Origin: Sebastes aleutianus
Lineage: Eukaryota > Chordata > Actinopteri > Perciformes > Sebastidae
Length of the DNA stretch: 64,000 nucleotides
Direction: 5' to 3'
Assembly: GCA_916700875.1 (NCBI GenBank)
Contig: CAKAKS010000201.1
Coordinates: 310,001-374,000, forward strand
Of the stretch, positions 36,063 through 46,519 are shown piece after piece (the stretch's first letter is position 1; every line of letters starts with the position of its first letter). Made by a program: the position numbers and the translations under genes. The notes under the pieces are model-generated. The model was not told the origin of the DNA, ran no database searches, and was given only the letters and a program-made list of their open reading frames with translations.

Positions 36063-36667
36063 TTATTATTATTTTTATTTTTATTATTTCCAATAATTTA
36101 GCCTTTGCATAAAATATAAAAGTCACATTGTTGAGAATTATGTACAAGAAACATCTGTAAGATCTAGTTATTTTATATAAAGTTATAACACATCCTTTAA
36201 ATTATTATTTTCTTCCACTTTGCTGAATAATTCTGCTCTTTTATCGTCAGTATTTTTGCGAGCATTGAGGTGAAGAGGTTCGACTCTGCCAGAATGAGAA
36301 GCCTGAATGTTGTTCTGATCACTCAGAAAGACACCGTGTAAGATTTCCTCCTCATACACCAGACTTCTGCAACATTATTGACCTTTTTTATTGTTCATTT
36401 TGAATGTGATAAGTACATAAATGTTCAATGTCGTCTTCAGGTCAAACTGCACGAATGCGTCTTTAAAGGATTTACAAAAAGAACTGGATCAAGGAATTAA
36501 ATACAACTGCAAGGAAGTGTCTGAGTAAGTAGCATGTTTGTGTGAGAGGACGTGACTACATGTATGTTTTCTCTTATGTTGACTGCATGTTATTTGTTTC
36601 TCTCTGCAGAACTCAGATTGAGGAGTGCAGCTCTAATCCAGAGAAACCGTGTGGAGCCTGCTGGTGA
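28708..36667 (+). CDS. cd38: CD38-type ADP-ribosyl cyclase/cADPR hydrolase, eight exons
   Basis: This is a type II membrane ectoenzyme that makes and hydrolyses cyclic ADP-ribose from NAD+. Exons are 28708-28886, 31089-31215, 31306-31441, 32670-32752, 35749-35822, 36251-36337, 36441-36524 and 36610-36667, totalling 828 bases or 275 residues. The chosen ATG follows CTA; codons upstream lack another ATG. The cytosolic tail is short and basic (KKRRSR), followed by a membrane span at about residues 17-39. Catalytic residues are present: Trp106, Glu127-Asp128 in TLEDTL, Trp169 and Glu206. All 12 family cysteines are present plus two extra, one in a C-terminal CGACW. Candidate N-glycosylation sites include NNT, NGS, NCT and NAS. 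Three central exons are identical in length (136, 83, 74) to those of the upstream cyclase, which points to tandem duplication. Introns are loaded with repeats, and the end of exon 1 is partly duplicated inside intron 1. Confidence 0.93.
28862..29340. repeat. Partial duplication of cd38 exon 1 end and intron 1 start
   Basis: 28862-29028 recurs at about 29183-29340, both containing GCAAGGTGTGAGGAGTTCAAGGGGTA and the AT-rich sequence beyond. The first copy has donor GTAAGT and is used in the model. The second reads GTACAT after the same exon tail and has no acceptor of its own, so it is probably inert. The two copies are separated by an interspersed repeat. Confidence 0.8.
29029..29182. repeat. 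Interspersed repeat (GGCAAGTTTATTTATATAGCAC) in cd38 intron 1
   Basis: It opens GGCAAGGCAAGTTTATTTAT, contains GCAATTCAAAGTGCTTTACA, and grades into an A-rich tail. From memory this type of block is common in fish genomes, but only one copy is in the window. It separates the two copies of the exon 1 duplication. Confidence 0.6.
29341..31088. other. Rest of cd38 intron 1: repeats and simple sequence
   Basis: 29341-29530 resembles a dispersed repeat (TTTATTAGGTACACACAG, then TAAAACTAATGCAGTCTAATACAAC). 30530-30655 is TTTA- and T-rich simple sequence, and 30750-30784 is an AAAT microsatellite. No exon is seen; short open frames are chance. Confidence 0.5.
31442..32669. other. cd38 intron 3, includes a deleted AGGGCTGTCA element
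   Basis: 32299-32515 begins AGGGCTGTCAATCGATT and then jumps to internal sequence of the family at 33751-34467 (GGTTGGTACCAATGGGTTC, AAACTGAGCCCACTACAACC). It is a copy with a large internal deletion. A three-unit GGGTTA run at about 31938-31956 is too short to be telomeric. Nothing else is recognised. Confidence 0.6.
33355..34592. repeat. Interspersed repeat in cd38 intron 4, interrupted by a second element
   Basis: 33370-33745 and 34468-34592 together match 22060-22565 in order. The match breaks exactly where the AGGGCTGTCA element (33751-34467) begins and ends. The outer repeat is therefore older than the inner one. Confidence 0.75.
33751..34467. mobile_element. Complete AGGGCTGTCA inverted-repeat element (717 bp)
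   Basis: It starts AGGGCTGTCA and ends TGACAGCCCT, a perfect 10-base terminal inverted repeat. TTAATCACG-rich sub-terminal sequence precedes the right end. There is no transposase frame. It is the fullest of three copies in the window (also 529-1025 and 32299-32515). The ends suggest a hAT-type non-autonomous element; I could not identify a clean 8-base target duplication. Confidence 0.8.
34593..35748. other. Right part of cd38 intron 4, nothing recognised
   Basis: Unique-looking intron sequence with moderate base composition. Several short open frames (for example minus strand 35294-35500) lack any family resemblance. No RNA gene is seen. Confidence 0.45.
36008..36075. repeat. ATT/AAT trinucleotide microsatellite in cd38 intron 5
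   Basis: About 8 ATT units are followed directly by about 12 AAT units, so the two halves are inverted relative to each other. Simple sequence; no function inferred. Confidence 0.9.
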
Positions 36668-36990
36668 AGAACTAAATATCAGATTATAACCAGACAAGAC
36701 CCAACAATAACCAGCCGTAACAAACATTTGTCTTTTCTGTAAAATCTTTATAAATGAAATAATGTGCTATTATATTCTCTTTGTACCTGTGGGCCAGTTT
36801 GATTTAACGTGAAATGTTTTATATAAATGTCACTGATACATTTTTATTTTAATATGACAATGCACCTTTGTATATCTTTTATCAAATCTAAAAGAGTTGT
36901 GGTAAAGTGCCATGTACTGAAGGGTAAAACACCAGCGCTGCTATCTAATAACTGACAATCTCGCTCCCACCTGGTGGCAAAATGTTTTTA

Positions 36991-36996
36991 AATAAA
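36991..36996 (+). promoter_or_regulatory. cd38: Polyadenylation signal of cd38
   Basis: A canonical AATAAA lies 324 bases past the stop codon. It is followed 20-40 bases later by a GT-rich stretch (TTGTCTTTGG, TTATGTGTG). This is the most likely 3' end of the cd38 transcript. Confidence 0.6.
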
Positions 36997-37145
36997 ATGT
37001 TAAAATATATGATATTGTCTTTGGATTCTTATGTGTGATGAGACTTAATTGAATATGGATTTATGATCTCTCTTCCATATATGAATACTTGTCATCATGT
37101 GACCGAAATTCCACTTTAAGCTCACGTGATCCCAACAAACCAAAT

Positions 37146-37778
37146 GTGGGACAAAGAGTATGTTTGTGTGGGACAATGTGGGACAAAGGCTGAGGGGTAG
37201 TCTATAATTTTTTATATAATGTCTATCTAACTTAAATAATAAACATTTCTATTCTGCCCCTCATCTTGTAACATCTATATGCTTTGCCCGAATGCATCCA
37301 TAGACGTCTCTTTCTGAGTCGCACGTTTCTTGTGAGACTCACATGAACCGTGTCGCTTGGCAAATTTAGCAAAAAACTCTGAGAATCGCCTTCCACTGGC
37401 TTCACCCACCCACTTATAAGCAGTTTCCCAACCTCTGTTATAGATGCATTTAATTTTCTTTGTGGTAGTTTCCATCATATTCCGACTAAATCTGCATAGT
37501 TTGTGACTTTGAGGTGGTTTCCCCGTTGGGCATAGCGTAGCAAAGACGGTGAAATGTGTAACCGGCACTTGACCCACGTGTGTGCAGTCTTACAGCGCCG
37601 TGATGACAGCCTTCCCTGCTTTCTTCACAGCAAATTGCATAAAAGACAGATTTTAAAAAAGCATCTGTCCTGCAGTGGTTTGACTTTTGAAAACTAGAGC
37701 CAATGAAAATGTGGGACATCGTCTCAATATGTGGGACAAGGGATAAAAATGCTGTGCAGTCCATCGTAAAGTGGGACA
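37146..37778. repeat. Unidentified block bounded by clustered GTGGGACA motifs
   Basis: GTGGGACA occurs at 37146, 37168 and 37178 on the left and at 37711, 37731 and 37771 on the right, all in the same orientation. The 530 bases between them are GC-richer than the surroundings. They include a 100-codon minus-strand frame (37275-37577) that is Lys/Arg-rich and that I do not recognise. It could be a degraded transposon with a host-gene fragment or an uncharacterised repeat. Confidence 0.4.
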
Positions 37779-38179
37779 TCTCAGGTTCCTTCAACAAAGC
37801 TCATAAGATATGTATATACAGTATAAAAGGGGAAATCACACAAGTACAAGTAAAAGCAAAATGATAATTATCGCAGTTAAAATATAGTAAATATGAAATA
37901 GTAATGTAAATGTTTAATTTTGTTGACAACAGTATTCCAAATGGGAAAACTGAATGTAAACAGGATGTATACGCATGATGAGAAGTAATATATGTACACA
38001 GAGGTGTAAACAGGAATGTAGTATGTAATAATGAGAAGTACTAAAACTATATGAGGTGCTGACAGGAATGTATAGAGAAGTAGTAAACGTGTATTTACTC
38101 CGAGGTGTAACAGTTTTTAAAACAGTATGTATAAAGGTGTATCAAGGTAAAGTGTCATGTCACTGCAGCTGTGCTCATA

Positions 38180-38990
38180 TCCTACTCAATCAGCACGAGT
38201 TCAGCATGTTCATGTCTGAGCTTGTTGTTTTCTAGTTCTGCATGTCTTTTTAAGTGCCCTAATGCCGCCACCACACTCCACCGCTGGGACAGTATTGGGC
38301 GGGTTATGAGTGGGTGGTGGTTTCCTCCAGATATGACACAATCGAGGCCAAAGTGTTCAATGTTGGTTTCATCAGACCAGAGAATCGTGTTTCTCACAGT
38401 CTGAGAGTCATTTAGGTGCTTTTATGTAAACTCCAAACAGGATTTATGTGTTTTTTTCACTGAGGAGAGGCTTCCGAGTGGCCACTCTGCCATAAAACCC
38501 AGATCGGTGGGGTGTGGCAGTGATGGTTGTTTACTGGAAGTTTCTCCACACTGGATCTCTGGAGCTCAGCCAGACACCATCGGGTTCTTGGTCACCTCTC
38601 TAATAAAGACCCTCCAGGAAGAGTCCTGGTTGTAGCTGGATGTTTTTATAGCCTTCCCCAGATCTGTGCCTCGACACAACCCTGTCTCTAAGCTCTGCGG
38701 GACGCTCCTTCAACTACACGGCTTCTCTTAGTCTTTGCTCTGATCTGTGTCGTCTGCCGTGAGGTCTTATATAGACAGGTGTGTGCTCCTCTCCTAATCA
38801 CGTCCAATCATTTGAATTCACCACAGCTGGACTCCGATCAAGGAGTAGAAACACCTCAGAGATGATCAGTAGAAATGTGAAGCACCTGAGCTGAATTTCA
38901 AGTGTCATAAAAACGTCAATGTGATATTTCAGTTTTTTCTTTTTAATACATTTGCAAAAGCTTCCAAAATCCTGTTTTCATTTATTTAAT
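38180..38990 (-). mobile_element. Degenerate Tc1-like transposon
   Basis: On the minus strand the sequence reads from a terminal region (about 38990) through a Tc1-type transposase in broken frames. First come GTGACCAAGAACCCGATGGT and neighbouring positions of the DNA-binding half, then the start of the catalytic half. In that half LWSDETNIEHFGL is readable at about 38330-38397, matching the SDE motif of Tc1 transposases. Frameshifts and stops occur throughout and the rest of the catalytic domain is lost. It is a different Tc1 lineage from 24566-25028. Confidence 0.8.
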
Positions 38991-39320
38991 TTTTTTAATT
39001 TAAACAATTTCAGCATATTTATTTATTTATTTATTTAATTGTTATTATTTATTTATTTTCGGACTAACCTACCTCTTTGTACTGTACTGCTGCTTAGTAT
39101 CTTTATTGTTTGTATCATGTAGACATGGAGATATAGGGTGGATGGGGGAGTGTTTAATACTATGAAAATGTCTTGTAACCTTCATGTTATCACAAAATGT
39201 TGGACAGAAATAAAATAATAGATAAATAGATGGATAGGTAAATAAATAAATAAATAAATAGATAGATAAATAAATAAATAGATAAATAGATAGATAAATC
39301 AATAAATAAATCATCATTAT
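38991..39320. repeat. TTTA/AAAT/GATA simple-sequence tract
   Basis: TTTA units occur at 39017-39060 and mixed AAAT and GATA units at 39210-39312. The minus-strand open frame across it (YLSIYLF repeats) is produced by the tetranucleotide and is not a gene. Confidence 0.85.
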
Positions 39321-40755
39321 CATTTTATTATTAAAATATCTGTTTAGATTAATTTTTTTTCCTTAAAAAAATAAATGGTGTATTTTTCAGAAACAAAAAG
39401 AGGCAAAACTTGAAAGCTAATCCTAAATAATGAATTCATCTTCAATGTTTCTTTCTATGAAACACAAACTTCCTGAATTACTTATGAGAAACAGTCCCCC
39501 CCACCCCCCTGACATTTAAAACGTGTACACTTTAGCAAACGTCTTAAGTTTCCATTTATGCTAAACATTTTCCTTTCTTTTCTGTTTTAGGTGAAACTGT
39601 AACCTAAGGTTAGATGAAGGTGTATGCAAATATACAAAACCACTAAGCCCCTGAAGAGAAAGTGCATCTGCTTTTGGTTTTATTTTTGTAGGCCACAAGA
39701 TGTCTTATCTGCTGCGTGTGTGAACCGAAGGCGTGTTCATGGCGACACAAGACAGGAAGTTAAAATGTGAATGTTTTAGAGTGAGATTGATGTGGCAGGA
39801 AGAAGGAGCACAGTAATAACCTCCTCTTTCCTTTCTAGTGACTTCTGCTGCTGTGTCACGCGTTGTACCGTAAACGGGCTGCTGTCGGTGCTGGGAACAC
39901 ACCGCTCAGGTGTTACATGACGAAAGGCCCCTTCTGTAACACCACAACATGGGCTACTGTGACTAGTACTGTACTGTGTCGGTAAACATCGTCACTGTTT
40001 TAGTCACTGCCGCTGCCGCTGCCACCAACACCATACACTACTAATAATAATCTTTGGGTATCACTTTGAAGAAGATAACAAAGTGTTAATGTGACGTTTC
40101 AACACATTTATCTAGAACTGGACTTTGAATTAATGTGAATTTAAACTATTATGTGGCATATATGTGTCACTTTACCCTATAGACATGCATCATTTGACAA
40201 GAAGGTTAATGTTAGTTAACAAACATAGTTTTTTTCCAACCCAGTAGCCAGAAAGAATGTTGGCATTGTATGTTTCTGCAACGGGATATGTTGAATGTCG
40301 ACGTTTCCGAACCAGAAATACATATCAGACTCGTATCACGCTTGCAGAAACGCACAATGCCACGTGATTAACTTTGAGGAATGATTGGTTAGGTTTAGTC
40401 AACAAAAATACTTGGTTAAGGTTAGAAAAAACGTCATGATTTGTGTTAAAAGAATATCGTAACAACCGTGACAACGTAACCAGAGTAAATAAATAACAAC
40501 TTTCTCGCTTGTTATACTATACCACGTTAACTTTCAATAACAGTCACTCGATACTACACCACTTGCTCTGACCGATTGCAAAAGTAGACACAAAACACAA
40601 GGCTTTCACCCAGGAGACCGGGGTTTGTATCCTTTGTGAAACCAACAACAACTCGTTGTCTTTGTGCTCACAAGTGGTAAGTTTCGCTTTCACTTTAGAA
40701 ACGTAATTATTTTAAGCCAAAACACGATCTTATCCCCTAAACTTAACTAAAAGTT
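39321..40755. other. Intergenic region, nothing coding recognised
   Basis: AT-rich to mixed sequence between cd38 and the TNIP gene. A 9-base inverted repeat (GGTGTTACA / TGTAACACC) at about 39909-39942 could form a small hairpin. 40200-40755 looks like an interspersed repeat that leads into the 30-bp array. No gene is seen. Confidence 0.45.
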
Positions 40756-41255
40756 TTTGTTGCCTAAACCTAAAGAAGTTGTAGTTTTATTGCCTAAACC
40801 TTAAGAAGTTATAGTTTTGTTGTTTAAACCTAAAGAAGTTGTAGGTTTGTTGTCTAAACCTAAAGAAGTTGTAGTTTTATTGCTTAAACATAAAGAAGTT
40901 GTAGGTTTGTTGCCTAAACCTAAAGAAGTTGTAGTTTTGTTGTCTAAACCTAAAGAAGTTGTAGTTTTATTGCCTAAACATAAAGAAGTTGTAGGTTTGT
41001 TGCCTAAACCTAAAGAAGTTGTAGTTTTGTTGTCTAAACCTAAAGAAGTTGTAGTTTTATTGCCTAAACATAAAGAAGTTGTAGGTTTGTTGCCTAAACC
41101 TAAAGAAGTTGTAGTTTTGTTGTCTAAACATAAAGAAGTTGTAGTTTTGTTGTCTAAACCTAAAGAAGTTGTAGTTTTATTGCCTAAACATAAAGAAGTT
41201 GTACTTTGGTGCCTAAAGCTAAAGAAGTTGTAGTTTTGTTTCCTAAACCTAAAGA
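40756..41255. repeat. 30-bp minisatellite, about 16-17 units
   Basis: The unit is GTAGTTTTGTTGCCTAAACC followed by TAAAGAAGTT. The period is a multiple of three, so one plus-strand frame stays open for 139 codons as a ten-residue repeat (KEVVVLLPKP type). The frame has no context, promoter or splice sites. Variants (CCTAAACA, TCTAAACC) recur in ordered blocks of three to four units, indicating block duplication. Confidence 0.95.
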
Positions 41256-42616
41256 AGAACGCAACGTTTCATTCAGGTTTATGACGTGCTATAATGTGTT
41301 GTTTTTAAGTTTCACTTTCACTTTTATAACGTAGTACGTCCTTATTGACCCACATCTATGGTGCTTATGGCGACCGATGACGCCTGTTTAACGGCCTGAT
41401 AACAGTCGAATCGGGTGCTCAGTGAAACCAAATTTTCTTGAAAGACAGAAAGACACACATCAGAAGTTAAATGACCTACTCAGACAGAGCATGACTTGAA
41501 CTGTAGCTAATTTTACAATAGCCTATTTTCTCAGTTACATCAGTGCAGTGATTTGCAACGATAAAGACGTCTGCATCAGCCTCGGCACTCATCTGTCTTG
41601 TCTTTCTCTGACAGATAGAAAACATCCTTATTAAGGAGGACTGTCTCTTTTATTTTTGACTTTACAAGAAGCAAAGTTCTCTTGATGAAGTGGGATATCC
41701 CACAATACTCTGCTGAAACCTCCAAACATCTGCTAAAGTTAATGGATGTGGAAGCTCCAACTTCAACAACAAAAAAAAGCAATTAAGTGCGTTATTTTTG
41801 AGTCTCACTCGGGGGAATTCTGTATTTTCTATTTTGAACCAGTATCTGAAGTGAGAAAGGGGGTCTTACAGCTATAAACGTGAATCAATATGTAAATCAG
41901 GTTTCACTAACACATGTTTCTAGAGAGAGATTAAAGGAGCAGCCACGGGTCGCCTCCCCTGCACTGAGTGCCGGTTACTGGAGGCGTGTTTCCCCTCTGC
42001 TTCCCTGAAACAAGTCTGACTCAACACATTGAGTAACATGATAAACCTGTGAGATGTGTGATTTTCCCACAAACCCGCAGCAGGCATGCTTTTATTTTGT
42101 GTTTTTTTGGGGGGCAGTTTCATCTTGTGTCTTTGAAACGTTTACGGCTTCTTAGTGTGAACAGTTCAAACATCAAACATCCAGGAAGAAAACACTCTGA
42201 GAAGTTCACACAATCAACCTGCAGGCTGTCGACTGTAAAAAAATTATGAATTGGTATTTTATTTTCTTAAATCTTACTTTATTTCAAGAAACAAAAATGT
42301 ATATCTTGAAACAATAACATATTTTTTCATAATGTCAGTAAATGATTTATCAACTCATGTTTCAGCACTAGATAATATAACTATCAAATCTTTTTTTCAG
42401 GATTTATTAATTATTTGGGGGGCATTTTATGTCTTTATTAAAAAAAAAATAGTAAAAACTCTCAGTGTGTCATTTCTTGCAGTGCAGACTGAGGTATTTC
42501 TCTTAGTCATCGACCCATCCCATAATCACCTCGTTAATTACCGCTCGAGGTGCTGATCAGCTACTTGTACTTTCCTTTCCTTCAGTAAGCGGCCACGAGA
42601 GGGAATCCCGACAGCT
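41256..42616. other. Intergenic region upstream of the TNIP gene
   Basis: No coding sequence is recognised. Short frames at 41576-41782, 41920-42123 and 42251-42556 lack any family resemblance. The right end grades into the TNIP promoter. Confidence 0.45.
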
Positions 42617-42665
42617 GATTGGACAAAGCTGGTTTTATGACGTCACTCTGATGCCTCAGTATAAG
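42617..42665 (+). promoter_or_regulatory. TNIP gene promoter: CCAAT, CRE and TATA boxes
   Basis: In order there is an inverted CCAAT box (GATTGG, 42617-42622), a perfect palindromic CRE (TGACGTCA, 42638-42645) and a TATA-like TATAAG (42660-42665). The start codon follows 39 bases after the TATA box, so the 5' UTR would be very short. Alternatively the ATG at 42731, just before the donor, may be the one used. The CRE suggests cAMP/ATF responsiveness, which is inferred. Confidence 0.6.
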
Positions 42666-42703
42666 AGAGCGAGTCGCTGCTTCAAACCTCAGACACACAG
42701 CTG

Positions 42704-45700
42704 ATGACGTTGGATCTGCACAAGTCAAACATGGTGAGATTTTTATTTTATTTAATTAATAATAGTTTTCAAATGTGTCTGCATATTTTATAATGTTAAA
42801 TATTTTGTATTATTAATTTTATTTAGATAAATCCTCCTCACTCTCAGCTGCATTGCTATAATAATATATATAAGAACACTTTCTTTTTTTTTCAAACATT
42901 GTGAGATTTTTCTTTTTCATTATTAATAGTTTTAAGTTTGTTTCTGCATAGTTTATAATGTTAAATATTTTATATTATTAATTTTATATAGAGAATTCCT
43001 CCTCACTCTCAGCTATAATAATAGATATAAGGACACTTTTCTTCTTCTATGTGTGTTTATTGTGTGAAATGATGTTATATGAAGATATTTAAGAGCTCCA
43101 CGTGCCTGAGTTTAGGTGATCTCGTGTCTAATTCACATCCTCTGTGTGGGTTTGAGTCAGCTGTGACCTTTTCAGCTCCTATAGACTCTTTGCATCATCA
43201 GTACAGCATCTCTAAAATGTACTATGGAGACACTTTTAGGACCTGCTACAATTGTTATTTTTAGGGAATCTATTTTTTTTATTCATTAGCCTAATAATTG
43301 AATCGATTAATAATATTAATAAAAAAATAATGCCTATCTCAAGTTCAAAGAGCTGAAGAGGAGGTCTTCAAAATATCCTATAATATAATATAAGCAAGAT
43401 CTGAACAAGTTCAACCAGCGAATGTGTGCCATTTTTGCCTGACAAATAATTTAAACAATTAATTGATTATCAAATTTGCAGTTAAGTTATTAAGTATTTT
43501 TTTTTCATCTCGTTAGAAAATATTTTAAAATATGTATGTTTTGACAGTACCTACATTACTTCATTTAAATTTGTATTTAATTGACTTTGATGTATTTCAT
43601 TTTATTTATTCATGTTTTATTGATTTTCATTTATTTCAAGTTTTATTTATTATTATTATTAAAATTATTTTTATCTCTTTTCTTTAGGTCTTCAGTTTTT
43701 CAGAATTTAAATGAATATTTATGAATCTACTGTACTATTAATGGCAGCTGAAAGGCCAGTTTCCTTTTAAAACAATGAAATTGAAGTAAAGAAATGTGTT
43801 TTTTTTATAAGTAAACAACTAAGAAGCGTCAGTCAGTCATTCAAAAACATAAATACTATAAATAAAATCGTCCTAAATATCAATAAAGGCAGATTTTTCT
43901 CTCATCAATTCATACCATATGAAGGATTTAACAATGTCTGTAATGTATAATTAATGTCCTCCTCTTTGTTTTAACAGTCACATCATGAAAATACAACAGA
44001 CCGACCAGCAGTGGAGAAATCACAGACCACAGACTACAGACAGAAATACAGACTGTATCCATCACTGCCCAACACAGACAGGTGAGACACAAAACCATTT
44101 TCATCAGATATTATTACTACATACAGAGTACTTCCTATGATTAACTGGCTTGCAGTGGTGGAAGAACTACTTAGATCCTTTACTTAAGTAAAAGTGGAAA
44201 TTACACAGTCTAAAAATACTTCATGGCATGATCTGTTTTGATTGATTCTTTATTTTTGTGTCATGCACGTAGAGTGCCCAATTCTAATGGGTTTATAAGA
44301 CACTAAAAATACAGTTGCCGTGGTCAAACATTTCATAACATTTCATTCAATTACAAAATAACAGATTATTTTACAAATTATTCTGCCTTCTCTCCAAAGC
44401 TTGGCAAATGAAATCCGATATTTTCCTGAAGCAAAACTCAAGTTTTTCTTTTACAAGTAAAACTCCTGAATTCAAAATGTTCTTTTCTTTTATATTATTA
44501 TATTATATTCTGTTTGTATCACCAGTACATGTAAGAGAATTTTAATATTGTAGTTTGTCAATGTGGAGCCAAGTTTAAATACTTTGTGTACTACTAGTTA
44601 GATTAGTAGTACTGCATCACATCAAGTGTATAATGTAAAAAGTAACTAGTCACTATGAGTTTAAAATGGATTTAAAAGTACAATATTTGCCTCTGAAATG
44701 TAGTGGAGTAGAAGTATAAAGTAGCACAAAATGGAAATACTCAAGTAAAATTCAAGTATATTAAAATTGTACTTAAGCATAGTACAGTACTTGAGTAAAT
44801 GTACTTAGTTATATTCCATCACTGCTGGATGGATGATGTCAATTTTTAGGTTTTCAAGGATTTAGTGAGGTTTGCAGGCCGAAAATCAGTTTTTCATGCA
44901 ATGTAACAAAAGTCAAATTAATGCCAAATGTTAATTTTTGTTGTTGTGATCAAATGTTTACAGGTACGAGGTTAATGTGGCGGACCGCTCCACTGGAGAA
45001 AAGCTTCACACAGCTGCAGTTTACAGTCCCGACAGCCTGCTGGGAGACACACAGGTAAATTTTCACAGCTGCAACATTGGAAGATACGTCTGAGAGGATA
45101 ATAATTACTCTCATGCTGTCACCAACTGATTCCCTGACCGCACGGAAATGACCGTTCTTTATGTTACTGGAAACACTTCTATGCAAAACTTCCAAAAATG
45201 TGTAAAAGGAAGTTTGTGGATAAGTCCCGTTGCATAATTGCCCGTGCAGTCACAGACGGACTTAACGTGTGCCACATTTTCATAGTTCCTCTTTTTTTTA
45301 TTTGCTTTAGTCAGACGTTGCCAATGGTGACGTCCGAATGAAAGCACAGATACTTGTGCTGGAGGAGCAAAGGCAGGAGGTGAGTACATTTTAGAAGTGA
45401 GATTCATATTCAACCCTAAAACACACATTGCAGTACTTAACATCTTTCTCTTTTACTCAGCTTCTTTCTATTAACGAGAAATGGGCAAAAGAGTACCACA
45501 CCATGGTGCACTACTACAAAGAGAAGGTACATTCACAGTTTTATTCAGCTTGTTTGAATACTTACAGTATATGTCATGTCAGTGTTTTTCATGCCTTGTG
45601 TCCTTTTACACTCAGGTCCGAGATTTAAAAGCATTACTGCAACACGATGAAGAGGAGATGTGTCAAGAAGGAGGAAAGAAAGTCACATTTGGTGATGAGC

Positions 45701-46519
45701 TACTAAAAGCAGAGAAGGAGGCAAAGGAGCTGCGAACACAAAACAGCACTTTGACCCGTAAAGGGCAGCATCAGCACGAGGAGATCAGACGATTAAACAA
45801 GGTGAGTCCTGAGATGTTACACATCAGAGTGAAGGTGATTGTTCTCTGCATCAACAGTGGTATTAAAGCTGTCTGTAATATGTTTGTTCAGGCTCTAGAG
45901 GAGGCACTTCAGACTACTGAACCTCTTGATGTGAGCAGTGAAACACTACAGGATGTCTGGAAACATCAGGTGAGCTTTGTTCATATATCATATACGTGCA
46001 TTTCTTGCTGAGAGTTAGGTGAGAAGATTAGAGTGGTATCAATCTTCTCTTCTAACTCTTTGCAAGAGAGCGAATAAGGGTATTCAAAATGTCTAACTAG
46101 TCCTTTAATGTACTCATCTATCTGACATAATTTTTCCTTGTCGTCCATTTTTAGGCTGAAACCTACAAGGAGGACTTTTTGAAGGAGCGCAGGGACCGGG
46201 AGAAGCTGAAGGACAAGTATCTGGAACAAGAGAAGAAGTTTAGAAAAGCTCACAGTGAACTACGCGTCCTCAAATCTCAGGTACAACTCTCCATCTGGTG
46301 TTTATGTGTTTGTTTTCTGCCATGTTCACAACAGTAAATGTAGAATTAAGGAGTAAAGACTTAAATAGTGTCTCCGTTTTTTTCCAGGTGACTCAGACTC
46401 GGCCACCGCAGCCTGCTGCACTTGAATGCACCTGCACAAATCGAGCTGCATGTCCACAGTGGGAGGTCCGCCAGATTGACCGGCACCACATCCAGTTACA
46501 AAGACGTCACACACCGTGA
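42704..46519 (+). CDS. TNIP/ABIN-family NF-kB regulator, nine exons
   Basis: TNIP (ABIN) proteins bind A20 and linear or K63 ubiquitin chains and dampen NF-kB signalling. Exons are 42704-42733, 43978-44081, 44964-45054, 45311-45379, 45461-45526, 45616-45801, 45892-45969, 46155-46280 and 46388-46519, totalling 882 bases or 293 residues. All junctions are GT-AG and in phase. An AHD1-like segment is at about residues 103-130 (NEKWAKEYHTMVHYYKEKV). A UBAN-like coiled coil is at 209-250 with the core EDFLKERRDREKLK. A C-terminal C-x-C-x5-C cluster is at 264-272. The middle is charged and predicted coiled coil. At 293 residues it is shorter than I recall for human TNIP1 and TNIP2 and nearer TNIP3. 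I do not assign a paralogue. The start may be either of two in-frame ATGs in exon 1. Confidence 0.82.
42734..43977. other. TNIP intron 1, AT-rich, with a short internal duplication
   Basis: The block GTGAGATTTTT...AATAGTTTT...TTAAATATTTT...CCTCCTCACTCTCAGCT at 42734-42852 recurs at 42901-43016. The first intron's beginning, donor included, has therefore been duplicated in tandem. No exon is recognised. Confidence 0.6.
44150..44835. repeat. Interspersed repeat in TNIP intron 2
   Basis: The ends are AGTGGTGGAAGAACTACTTAG and the inverse-like TTAGTTATATTCCATCACTG. Internal sequence such as TTTGCCTCTGAAATGTAGTG is shared with fragments at about 28400 and 27180. It is a non-coding dispersed repeat. 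Confidence 0.65.

Noticed and set aside
38171..38404. Plus-strand frame over the degenerate Tc1
   Set aside because: The recognisable transposase motif (SDETNIEHFG) is on the minus strand; this is its shadow.
40817..41233. 138-residue repetitive protein (KEVVVLLPKP units)
   Set aside because: The 30-bp minisatellite alone explains the open frame. There is no promoter, splice or transcript evidence.
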